Source: Clostridiales bacterium (GTDB taxonomy: Bacteria > Bacillota > Clostridia > Oscillospirales > Acutalibacteraceae). From it: DNA of 8,314 nucleotides. Position 1 is the first letter of the stretch; each line of letters starts with the position of its first letter. The DNA is taken from contig JAAZGX010000099.1 in the NCBI GenBank assembly GCA_012511005.1, forward strand, positions 1 to 8,314, read 5' to 3'. Below the pieces are notes generated by a model. It saw nothing but the letters and a program-made list of their open reading frames with translations, did not search any database and was not told the DNA's origin. Below are positions 1-6,617 of this stretch, piece after piece. The position numbers were made by a program, and so were the translations under genes.

Positions 1-2259
1 TTTAATTTGTGAGTGTGTTAATATGGAGCTGCTTAGCTTTTCTCCGTTTAGGAAAACACTTTCTGCATATACATTTTCCGGACTTTGATTTTCTGCAATA
101 ATTGTTAAAATCTTGCCGTCCGAAAGATTTACAATAGCTTTGTTTACATTAGGTGAGCCGAGCCAGTAAAAATCTGTGCCGGCGGCAGGGTAAAGCCCTA
201 TTGCCGACCAAACATACCAAGAGCTTAAAGCTCCGCCGTCGTCATTTCCCGCAAGATTGTCGGCGCCGGTTCCAAAGCTGTCTGAAAGAACCTCGCGAAC
301 CCATTTTTGAGTTAAGTCCGCCCTGTTTGCATTATTAAACAGATAAGGAGCGTGAAGGTTATGCTCGTTGCCTATCCAAAATCCGCCCGCAGAGTCTAAA
401 CCTGCAGAGCTTGTGCTTTTGTTTTCCATAAATTCGTTAAGCTCTGATACAAAATAATCCTCACTGCCAAAAAGCTCAATAAGCCCGTCAATATCCTGAA
501 CAACGGACCATCTCCAATGGCGCGCGCTGCCCTCACAGTAAGGCCTTGCAAATTCCGTGCCAAGTATATCGTCATAAAAGGAAGAGGCATCGGGGCTAAA
601 TGGAGTAACGAAAGAACCGTCAGTATTTTTCCCTCTGAAGTATTTCGTCTCATCATCAAATATGTTTTTATAATATAGGGATTTTTCTTTGTAATGCTGC
701 GCTTCCGCCGTTTTTCCGAGCGCCTCTGCTAAAAGAGCAATACTGCCGTCTGCCCATGCATATTCAAGAGTGCGGCTTACAGAGGTTTTGCTAACATCTG
801 CCGGAACATATCCATAAGAATTGTATTCCTCAACAGCGGTTCTGTAATCAACGCCCTCAACCTTGCTGTCTGAAGTCAGCTTCATATATTTATAGGCTTC
901 CAAAACATCAAAATCCGTTATACCTTTTAAGTAGCTTTCAGCAAAAATCATATCACACGGCGTTCCGAACATAGAGCCTGTGTAACCGCCGCCGGAGGGC
1001 CAGCGGGGGAGGGTGCCGCCTATTTTCGCCATAGAAAGCAAACTCAAAAGGCAATCGCGCTGAAGCTCTGGAGCTATTAATATATATAGCGGGTGCGTAT
1101 TTCTGTATGTATCCCAAAGGGACATATCACTGTAATAAGTAAAATCATCCGCTGTTTTTATGGTTCTGTTAAAACCAAGATATTCGCCGTTTACATCTGT
1201 AAATATTGTCGGCATCGTCATAGAATGGTAAAGCGATGTGTAGAATATTGTTTTTATATCCTCATCATCCGTATCAATATCTATTCTTGAAAGGTAAGAG
1301 TCCCAAGCGTCGCGGGAATACGATCTTACACCCTCGAAATCCAACCCATAAGCTTCGGCTTGCATATTCGCCCTTGCATTGTCAACGCTTACAAAGCTTA
1401 TAGCAAGAAGAAGCTCAAGCGGCTCATCTTTAATATTGCCAAAATTAAATGCCGCTCCGCAATCGTTTCCCGCTGCGTTTTGCCTGCCGTCCACACAGTC
1501 GCCGTCAACCCAAGTGGAATATGAGTTGAAAGGCTTATTAAACGAAGCGGTAAAATAGGCTTTTAGCCCATCATATCTGCTTGAAAAGCCAACAAGTACA
1601 CGAGCTTCTCCCGTTATTTCACCCGTTATTTCGTTTACATTAATAACGCCTTCTTCAGCGCGGCCGCCGAAAAGGGTACTCGTTGAGTCAATAAGAATTA
1701 GCGCATCATTATCTGTATTAAAAGTGTACCGGTGCGCTCCGACATGCTCTGTGGCAGTAAGCTCTGCCATGCAGCCGATAGTCGGCAAATAGACGGCATA
1801 ATAACCTGCTGTTGCCGTCTCATTCCCATGTGAAAATGCAAGAGGCTTAGAATTTCTTTCAGCAAAGTTGAAGCTGCCTGTTTGCGGAATGACTCTAAAG
1901 TGCCCTAAATCACGCGAGCCTGTACCTGAAAGCCTCGTATGACTGAAACCGAGCGTATAAGTGTCTAAATAGTGGTATCCCGATGTAGTCCAATTAAATA
2001 ATACGGTACCGTTAATCGCCGCCGTATCGGGGCTGAGCTTTACTGCGCCGAAAGGGGACAGCGCCCCCGGAAATAAGTTGCCGCCAACCCATGGATACCC
2101 TCCTGTTCCGACGAAGGGATTGACCCACTGACCAAAATATCCCGCTTTTAATTCCGGCATAGTAATAGACGAAGGAATAGAGCCAATTGAAAAAAGAGAG
2201 GTAAAAATGATGATAATAGCCATGAATAAACTTTGGATTTGGTAAATCAACTCCAACAT
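1..2259 (-). CDS. GH92 family alpha-mannosidase, partial (C-terminus beyond left edge)
   Basis: An exo-acting alpha-mannosidase of glycoside hydrolase family 92 (Ca2+-dependent, inverting) that removes terminal mannose from alpha-mannosides. I translated 753 codons from the ATG at 2259 with no stop before the edge; family members are usually 700-800 residues, so little is missing. The N-terminal beta-sandwich begins at about residue 45 (WVNPFVGTGG 45-54, FPGALSPFG 63-71, LSPDT 75-79). The (alpha/alpha)6 part carries SLWDTYR (380-386), RWPSGGGYTGSMFGTPCDM, CEG with E576 as likely general acid, GNE (630-632), GNDD (671-674, probably part of the base site) and SSWYVWSAIGLYP. Residues 11-28 are strongly hydrophobic, suggesting export or membrane anchoring, but the N-region lacks lysine or arginine, which is odd for a signal peptide. 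The start is supported by GAGGAGG at 2274-2268, 8 nt upstream; no earlier in-frame start exists before the stop at 2298-2296. It is the second gene of an operon with the amidohydrolase. The family call is firm; the bond specificity is not known. Confidence 0.93.
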   Translation of the reverse strand, partial: MLELIYQIQSLFMAIIIIFTSLFSIGSIPSSITMPELKAGYFGQWVNPFVGTGGYPWVGGNLFPGALSPFGAVKLSPDTAAINGTVLFNWTTSGYHYLDTYTLGFSHTRLSGTGSRDLGHFRVIPQTGSFNFAERNSKPLAFSHGNETATAGYYAVYLPTIGCMAELTATEHVGAHRYTFNTDNDALILIDSTSTLFGGRAEEGVINVNEITGEITGEARVLVGFSSRYDGLKAYFTASFNKPFNSYSTWVDGDCVDGRQNAAGNDCGAAFNFGNIKDEPLELLLAISFVSVDNARANMQAEAYGLDFEGVRSYSRDAWDSYLSRIDIDTDDEDIKTIFYTSLYHSMTMPTIFTDVNGEYLGFNRTIKTADDFTYYSDMSLWDTYRNTHPLYILIAPELQRDCLLSLLSMAKIGGTLPRWPSGGGYTGSMFGTPCDMIFAESYLKGITDFDVLEAYKYMKLTSDSKVEGVDYRTAVEEYNSYGYVPADVSKTSVSRTLEYAWADGSIALLAEALGKTAEAQHYKEKSLYYKNIFDDETKYFRGKNTDGSFVTPFSPDASSFYDDILGTEFARPYCEGSARHWRWSVVQDIDGLIELFGSEDYFVSELNEFMENKSTSSAGLDSAGGFWIGNEHNLHAPYLFNNANRADLTQKWVREVLSDSFGTGADNLAGNDDGGALSSWYVWSAIGLYPAAGTDFYWLGSPNVNKAIVNLSDGKILTIIAENQSPENVYAESVFLNGEKLSSSILTHSQIK
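1610..1633. repeat. 12-bp in-frame tandem duplication inside the GH92 gene
   Basis: Two adjacent copies of cccgttatttc plus one variable base (1610-1621 and 1622-1633). On the coding strand they give the duplicated peptide EITGEITGE in the N-terminal beta-sandwich. It keeps the reading frame and probably lies in a surface loop. It may be a small slippage duplication or chance. Confidence 0.6.
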
Positions 2260-2288
2260 AAACTTTGCCTCCTCAAATAAAAATAATT

Positions 2289-3482
2289 TTATAAATCAAA
2301 AAGCTGTTTGCCGTTTTCATACATTATTCTGTCAGCAATATAAAAAGCGTATTCTGTTTCAAATGCACCGTCAATAACCATTTCACTGAGAGCTAAAGAG
2401 AGCGTATGCTCCATAGAAAAAAGCGCCCCTAAAGCATCCTCACTCGTCCATGTGTCACATCCCCAAGTGAGCCTAAAGGCGTCAGAAACCTCAAGCGCAC
2501 TTTTTATATAGTCTTTAGCGGCAGAGGTTGAAAGGTAGGGTATCCAGCAAGTGTCTGACCAAACATTTTTATAGTTGTGAAGCAGCGCATATGTATCGGA
2601 AAACCAAGGGAAACCTCCGTGCAGCAATTGAAACTTTGTATTCTGATTTTCCTCAATAATCTTTAATAGTTTAATAGGATTAGTGTCCTTTAACTGCCCC
2701 ATACCCGTATGTATTTGAAAAGGTAAGCCGTTTTCTGCGGCAGCTTCACAAAGTGTGCGCATAACAATGTTACCGAAAGCGTTGATTTCATCTTCAGAGG
2801 CGCTTTCATTGTTTAACGCCTTTTCTGCTTTAGAAAGGTTATATTCATCAAAGTCGAGCGGCCGCTCGTATGCAATAGCACATTTTAATGCCTTGCATCC
2901 GTCATTTTTCTTTTTAGAAATTGCCTTTTTAACCTCATCAAGATATTCTGATAAAGTATGAATATCGTTTTTTTCAAATGTTGAATACGCAAAGAAACCG
3001 TTAGGCTCCGGCTTTGTTTTTAAATAGCCTGAAAAATAACAATCACACCGAAAGCTTGGCGAAAATAAATCGGGATGCCCTAAGTTTGAACTGGGGTCCG
3101 GTTGGCGTTCATTAACTATTTTTTCAAATCGGCAGCGATTTTTCAGTATTTCAAGATGATATAGCGCGTCTTTATGAGACGCCGTAAGTTTTTCGTCAAT
3201 CAAATCATAGTTGTCAGCCGTCATCTCTAAGCCGTATAATTCTTCGAGAGACTTTATAATCCATCTGAAATAAGAATTACAGCGATGTTTATTTATATAT
3301 TCGGCGGCACCCGCCCTGTCACCGCGTTTTGGCGGTGCGGCGAGCCAATTTGCGTATGAATTTGACAGTATAAAATGAAGGTCTGCATTTACAAATTCAC
3401 TGTCAGGCAAATGGTGGCTGTGTGTGTTTATTACGGGAGTGTTTTTGATATGCTCAATAATTTTGTTATAAATATTATTCAC
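2289..3482 (-). CDS. Amidohydrolase-superfamily TIM-barrel metal-dependent hydrolase (uronate-isomerase-like / Amidohydro_2 type)
   Basis: A 397-residue, probably cytoplasmic enzyme with no signal peptide. Superfamily hallmarks appear in strand order: H21-x-H23 in NTHSHH (strand 1), K198/K200 in CKALK (candidate strand 4), H258 in QIHTG (strand 5), H288 in LLHGG (strand 6), D310 in WSDT (strand 7) and D343 in WGCDTW (strand 8). These would bind one or two divalent metals and activate water. The N-terminus (PVINTHSHHLPDSEF) and the helical insertion at about 60-120 recall uronate isomerase and related Amidohydro_2 proteins, but I cannot assign a substrate. It starts with GTG at 3482, supported by AGGAAG 8 nt upstream and a promoter about 30 nt upstream. 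The GH92 mannosidase follows after 29 bp, so the two are very likely cotranscribed and may act on the same glycan-derived material. It could be a hydrolase, a decarboxylase or an isomerase. Confidence 0.85.
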   Translation of the reverse strand: MNNIYNKIIEHIKNTPVINTHSHHLPDSEFVNADLHFILSNSYANWLAAPPKRGDRAGAAEYINKHRCNSYFRWIIKSLEELYGLEMTADNYDLIDEKLTASHKDALYHLEILKNRCRFEKIVNERQPDPSSNLGHPDLFSPSFRCDCYFSGYLKTKPEPNGFFAYSTFEKNDIHTLSEYLDEVKKAISKKKNDGCKALKCAIAYERPLDFDEYNLSKAEKALNNESASEDEINAFGNIVMRTLCEAAAENGLPFQIHTGMGQLKDTNPIKLLKIIEENQNTKFQLLHGGFPWFSDTYALLHNYKNVWSDTCWIPYLSTSAAKDYIKSALEVSDAFRLTWGCDTWTSEDALGALFSMEHTLSLALSEMVIDGAFETEYAFYIADRIMYENGKQLFDL

Positions 3483-3490
3483 AATAATTA

Positions 3491-3496
3491 CTTCCT
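3491..3496 (-). promoter_or_regulatory. Ribosome binding site fixing the GTG start of the amidohydrolase
   Basis: On the minus strand this reads AGGAAG, 8 nt before the GTG at 3482-3480. The first in-frame ATG lies much further inside the gene, past the conserved HxH motif, so the GTG start is needed to retain the metal site. Confidence 0.8.
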
Positions 3497-3511
3497 AAAG
3501 AATTTATACTT

Positions 3512-3540
3512 ATTTTAACATAATAAAAAATATATGGCAA
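3512..3540 (-). promoter_or_regulatory. SigA-type promoter of the amidohydrolase-GH92 operon
   Basis: On the minus strand, -35 TTGCCA (3540-3535), a 17-bp spacer and -10 TAAAAT (3517-3512), with an extended -10 TG at 3520-3519. Predicted transcription starts near 3505, giving a leader of about 22 nt that just holds the ribosome binding site. No operator is obvious. Confidence 0.7.
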
Positions 3541-3562
3541 TAACATAATTGATGAAAAGCAT

Positions 3563-3597
3563 AAAAGCCATATTCCAATATGCGGAATACGGCTTTT
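3563..3597 (-). terminator. Intrinsic terminator of the P-type ATPase gene
   Basis: Inverted repeat with 14-nt arms (3597-3584 and 3576-3563), one mismatch and a 7-nt loop. It begins 16 nt after the ATPase stop and the minus-strand transcript ends GGCTTTTATGCTTTT. It separates the ATPase from the amidohydrolase operon. The flanking A run on the other side could make it work in both directions, but no rightward gene needs it. Confidence 0.85.
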
Positions 3598-3613
3598 AAG
3601 TTATAAACTATTT

Positions 3614-6325
3614 TTATGCCCTTTTAACTCTCCTACGCTGAAATGCTTTAACAATTTCAACAATCGGTATTACGGAAAATGCAAGAGCCATGGAAATGGC
3701 GTACTCTTTTAAATTAATAGCAGTAAAGCCAAATGCGTTTGCAAGGAAAGGAACTTCAATTACGAGCGTTGTAAAGATAAGCGAGGCGAGCATGGCGCCG
3801 TAAAGGAATTTGTTGTTGTTTCCTTTAAGCTCCATAGCAATAACGCTTTTTCTTTGAGAGCGCATATTAAAGGAGTGGAAGATTTCACACATGGACATCG
3901 TTAAAAATGCCATCGTAATACCCTCTGCACCGTCCTCCAAAGAGATATTCATAAATTTCCAAACGCCCGTTTGCAGGAACTCTCCTATAAAATACGCGGC
4001 AAGAGTGAGTACTGTAACTATAAGACCTTGGTATACAATATCAACGCCGACGCCTCCGGAAAAGATACTGCTTTTAGGGCTTCTCGGCTTACGCTTCATA
4101 ATATCGCTTTCGGGCTTTTCAAGTCCGAGTGCTAAAGCCGGAAAACAGTCAGTTACAAGGTTTATGAAAAGAAGATGCACAGGCTCTAAAATAACAAAAC
4201 CAAGTAGTGTTGCAAAGAAGATTGAAAGCACCTCAGACAAGTTAGAGCCTAAGAGGAACTGTATTGTTTTCTTGATATTATCATATACCCGTCTGCCTTC
4301 TGCGACGGCAGATACGATTGTGGCAAAGTTATCGTCCGCAAGAACCATATCCGAAACATTTTTAGTAACATCAGTACCTGTTATTCCCATGCTTACGCCT
4401 ATATCGGCATTTTTAATTGATGGTGCGTCATTTACGCCGTCGCCGGTCATAGCAGTTATGTATCCGTTATTTTTCCAAGCGTTTACGATACGCGTTTTAT
4501 GGTCCGGCTGCACTCTTGCGTATACACGGATATGTCCGACTTGTTCATTAAACTCCTCGTCGCTCATAGCGGAAAGCTGTGCGCCCGTTATCGCATCATC
4601 AGAAGACTCAATTATTCCAAGTTCAAGTGCAATAGCAGCTGCTGTGTCTTTATGGTCACCCGTAATCATAATTGGTGTTATACCGGCGTCACGGCATTCT
4701 ATTATAGCGTCCCTAACCTCTGGACGAACAGGGTCTATCATTCCTGCAAGCCCAAGGAATGTAAGGTTATTTTCAAGGACTTCCGGCAGATAGGACTTAG
4801 GTGCAAAATCATAATTTTTGCACGCACCTGCAAGCACGCGCAAAGCCTTATCTGCCATTCGCTTGTTTTCAGCAAGAATTTTTTCTTTGATTTCTTTAGT
4901 AAGAGGTACAATCTCACCGTCAATAGCGGCGTGTGAGCATAACTCTATTACCTCATCGGGTGCGCCCTTTGTATATTGAATAAGCTCTCCTGTTTCTCCT
5001 CCGTATGAATGAACGGTAGACATCATTTTCCTTGCGGAATCAAAAGGAACTTCGCCTATTCTTGGAGCTTTTAACATAAGGTCATTTTTATTGAGTGATA
5101 ACGAGTTTGCATATACTACAAGAGCCGCCTCTGTTGGCTCACCCGTAACAACACAGTCGTTTGAAATTTCAGCGTCGGAGCAAAGCGCCAAGCATTCCGC
5201 AAGCAGTTTTTCATCAGATGCGTACTTATCAGTTACGGTCATTTTGTTTTGAGTTAAAGTACCGGTTTTGTCCGAGCAAATAATCTCTGTACAACCGAGC
5301 GTTTCAACGGCAGTTAATTTTCTTATAATGGCATTTTTCTTTGACATATTTGTAACGCCTATCGAAAGAACGATTGTAACAACAGCTACAAGTCCTTCGG
5401 GAATTGCTGCAACGGCAAGACTTACTGCTATCATAAACACATCAAGAACATGATTAAAGATTTCTGTTGATGTGCCCGTTGTTATTTTACTCCAATTCAT
5501 AAAAAGGCTGAATGCAAAAATAAAAACGCAAACACCAAGAACGAGTATAGTGAGAATTTTTGAAAGCTGAGAAAGTTTTTTCTGCAGCGGAGTTTCCCCT
5601 TCTTCAGCACTTGCTATGGCGCTTGCTATTTTGCCGACTTCTGTTTTCATTCCCGTCGCTACAACAACGGCCTTGCCTCTGCCGTAAACAACAACACTGC
5701 CCATATATACCATATTTTTACGGTCGCCAAGAGTGATTTCAGAAGTTCCTTCACCCATGAGTGTTTTCACTATTTTATCAACGGGTACACTCTCACCCGT
5801 TAAAGCCGCCTCCTCAATTTTCATGCTTGCGCACTCAATTATACGGCAGTCGGCAGGAACTGCGTCACCCGCTTCAAGAAGAATAACATCGCCGACAACA
5901 AGGTCTTCACTCTTAATTGTGATTATATAGCAATCACGAATAACCTTTGTAGTGGCGGCAGACATCTCTTGAAGTGCCTCTATTGCCTTTTCGGCTTTAC
6001 TTTCTTGAAAAACGCCAAGTACGGAGTTAATTATAACAACAATAGCGATAATCAAGGTATCAGTAGGAAAGAATCGTGTTTCTGTGCCGCTTACAGCGTA
6101 AAACTCTGTGACGGCTGATATAACGGCGGCGACAATCAAAATGATTATCATAGGGTCAGATAGTTGTGCCATAAAACGCTTGAAAAGCGAATCTTTTTTG
6201 CCCTCAGCAAGTTTGTTTTTGCCGTTTTGCAACAGCCTTTTTTCTGCTTCGGCGGAGCTAAGACCGTTTTCGGTGCTTTTAACATCAGCAAAAACCGTCG
6301 CTATCTCCTCGAGGTAGTGTTTCAT
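3614..6325 (-). CDS. P2A-type cation-transporting ATPase (SERCA/PMCA-like), probably a Mn2+ (and/or Ca2+) exporter
   Basis: A 903-residue, ten-helix ATP-driven pump exporting divalent cations across the cytoplasmic membrane. The family motifs are all intact: actuator TGES (176-179), PEGL in M4 (309-312), phosphorylation site DKTGTLT with D352, nucleotide-binding KGAPD (453-457), TGD (555-557) and TGDGVNDAP (627-635). Likely membrane helices are near 59-75, 88-108, 256-277, 296-322, 686-710, 713-733, 764-783, 803-820, 842-860 and 874-893. The ion-site residues of SERCA have counterparts here: E310, N695, E698, N722, T725, D726, and E814 in M8. Protein homology alone would say Ca2+. The leader, however, is a yybP-ykoY Mn2+ riboswitch, and such riboswitches are known to control Mn2+-exporting P-type ATPases, including in lactococci and pneumococci. 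I therefore infer Mn2+ efflux. The start has AGGAGG at 6342-6337, 11 nt upstream. The gene is monocistronic and ends before the terminator at 3597. Confidence 0.95.
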   Translation of the reverse strand: MKHYLEEIATVFADVKSTENGLSSAEAEKRLLQNGKNKLAEGKKDSLFKRFMAQLSDPMIIILIVAAVISAVTEFYAVSGTETRFFPTDTLIIAIVVIINSVLGVFQESKAEKAIEALQEMSAATTKVIRDCYIITIKSEDLVVGDVILLEAGDAVPADCRIIECASMKIEEAALTGESVPVDKIVKTLMGEGTSEITLGDRKNMVYMGSVVVYGRGKAVVVATGMKTEVGKIASAIASAEEGETPLQKKLSQLSKILTILVLGVCVFIFAFSLFMNWSKITTGTSTEIFNHVLDVFMIAVSLAVAAIPEGLVAVVTIVLSIGVTNMSKKNAIIRKLTAVETLGCTEIICSDKTGTLTQNKMTVTDKYASDEKLLAECLALCSDAEISNDCVVTGEPTEAALVVYANSLSLNKNDLMLKAPRIGEVPFDSARKMMSTVHSYGGETGELIQYTKGAPDEVIELCSHAAIDGEIVPLTKEIKEKILAENKRMADKALRVLAGACKNYDFAPKSYLPEVLENNLTFLGLAGMIDPVRPEVRDAIIECRDAGITPIMITGDHKDTAAAIALELGIIESSDDAITGAQLSAMSDEEFNEQVGHIRVYARVQPDHKTRIVNAWKNNGYITAMTGDGVNDAPSIKNADIGVSMGITGTDVTKNVSDMVLADDNFATIVSAVAEGRRVYDNIKKTIQFLLGSNLSEVLSIFFATLLGFVILEPVHLLFINLVTDCFPALALGLEKPESDIMKRKPRSPKSSIFSGGVGVDIVYQGLIVTVLTLAAYFIGEFLQTGVWKFMNISLEDGAEGITMAFLTMSMCEIFHSFNMRSQRKSVIAMELKGNNNKFLYGAMLASLIFTTLVIEVPFLANAFGFTAINLKEYAISMALAFSVIPIVEIVKAFQRRRVKRA

Positions 6326-6373
6326 TGATTTGTTTTCCTCCTAACGCATTTACGATTATTGCGGTCAAATAAC

Positions 6374-6403
6374 AAAAAAAACCTCGACCGCGCAAGTCGA
6401 AGG
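6374..6403 (-). terminator. Riboswitch-controlled intrinsic terminator in the ATPase leader
   Basis: Minus-strand stem CTTCGAC (6402-6396) with GTCGAGG (6388-6382), a 7-nt loop and then eight T residues (6381-6374). It ends 48 nt before the ATPase start codon. The left arm overlaps the 3' strand of riboswitch helix P1 (6403-6399), so the two structures exclude each other. Ligand-stabilised P1 should prevent termination. Confidence 0.9.
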
Positions 6404-6490
6404 TCTTGCTTCCCAGAGGGCCTAATAACCAGCTACGGCAAAATCCGTAACGGCTGTTGATTATCAAGATTATAAGCTACTCCCCTTCAT
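6399..6490 (-). ncRNA. yybP-ykoY manganese riboswitch aptamer
   Basis: The leader RNA has the two conserved segments of the yybP-ykoY (Mn2+-sensing) class in order: GGGGAGTAG (6485-6477, loop L1) and AGCAAGACC (6410-6402, loop L3). P1 forms from GAAGG (6488-6484) and CCTTC (6403-6399). Between them is a P2-type arm (CAGC/GCTG and TACGG/CCGTA around a short loop), and the short hairpin CCC-TCT-GGG occupies the P4 position before L3. The known class binds Mn2+ between L1 and L3, docking the arms and stabilising P1. The terminator follows directly, so the predicted result is ATPase expression switched on by high Mn2+. The aptamer begins almost at the predicted transcription start. I recognised it by its motifs; no covariance-model search was run. 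Confidence 0.92.
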
Positions 6491-6495
6491 AAGAT

Positions 6496-6524
6496 TTTAT
6501 ATCATAAATTATAATGTATGTCAA
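6496..6524 (-). promoter_or_regulatory. Promoter of the riboswitch-ATPase transcript
   Basis: On the minus strand, a perfect -35 TTGACA (6524-6519), a 17-bp spacer and -10 TATAAA (6501-6496), with extended -10 TG at 6504-6503. The start is expected near 6490-6488, at the first bases of aptamer helix P1. This near-consensus promoter suits a gene controlled by termination rather than by initiation. Confidence 0.85.
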
Positions 6525-6554
6525 GGATTTAAATGAAATTTAAACAAAATGCCC

Positions 6555-6583
6555 TTTACTATCAAATGGAAATTTGTTATAGT
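6555..6583 (+). promoter_or_regulatory. glpK promoter with an overlapping imperfect palindrome
   Basis: -35 TTTACT (6555-6560), a 17-bp spacer and -10 TATAGT (6578-6583), with a start near 6590 and a leader of about 27 nt. An inverted repeat, ACTATCAAAT (6558-6567) and ATTTGTTATAGT (6572-6583), spans the spacer and the -10 and differs by two inserted bases. It could be an operator. No glycerol-regulon or cre consensus is recognisable. The promoter is divergent from the ATPase promoter, with the two -35 boxes 30 bp apart. Confidence 0.6.
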
Positions 6584-6601
6584 TTATATGACTTAATTTA
6601 T

Positions 6602-6607
6602 GAAAGG
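6602..6607 (+). promoter_or_regulatory. Ribosome binding site deciding the glpK start
   Basis: GAAAGG lies 10 nt before the ATG at 6618. The upstream in-frame ATG at 6600 has no Shine-Dalgarno sequence and overlaps this site, so translation should begin at 6618. Confidence 0.75.
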
Positions 6608-6617
6608 TTATATTGTT

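Noticed and set aside
153..338. Short plus-strand open frame near the left edge, and another at 1093-1290
   Set aside because: Both are antisense to the continuous GH92 reading frame with conserved C-terminal and WDTYR motifs.
396..659. 87-codon minus-strand open frame
   Set aside because: It lies in another frame inside the GH92 gene, whose own frame is open and carries conserved motifs here.
3891..4793. Long open frame (300 codons) on the plus strand opposite the ATPase
   Set aside because: It lies wholly antisense to a clear P-type ATPase with all motifs; the product is Ser/Ile/Pro-rich low-complexity shadow sequence with no recognisable domain.
6285..6467. 60-codon minus-strand open frame in the ATPase leader
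   Set aside because: It covers the riboswitch aptamer, the terminator and the ATPase start, and is fully explained by RNA structure; the ATPase has its own AGGAGG.
6600..6617. Upstream ATG of glpK at 6600
   Set aside because: It has no Shine-Dalgarno sequence and overlaps the GAAAGG that serves the ATG at 6618, where the protein begins as in the family.
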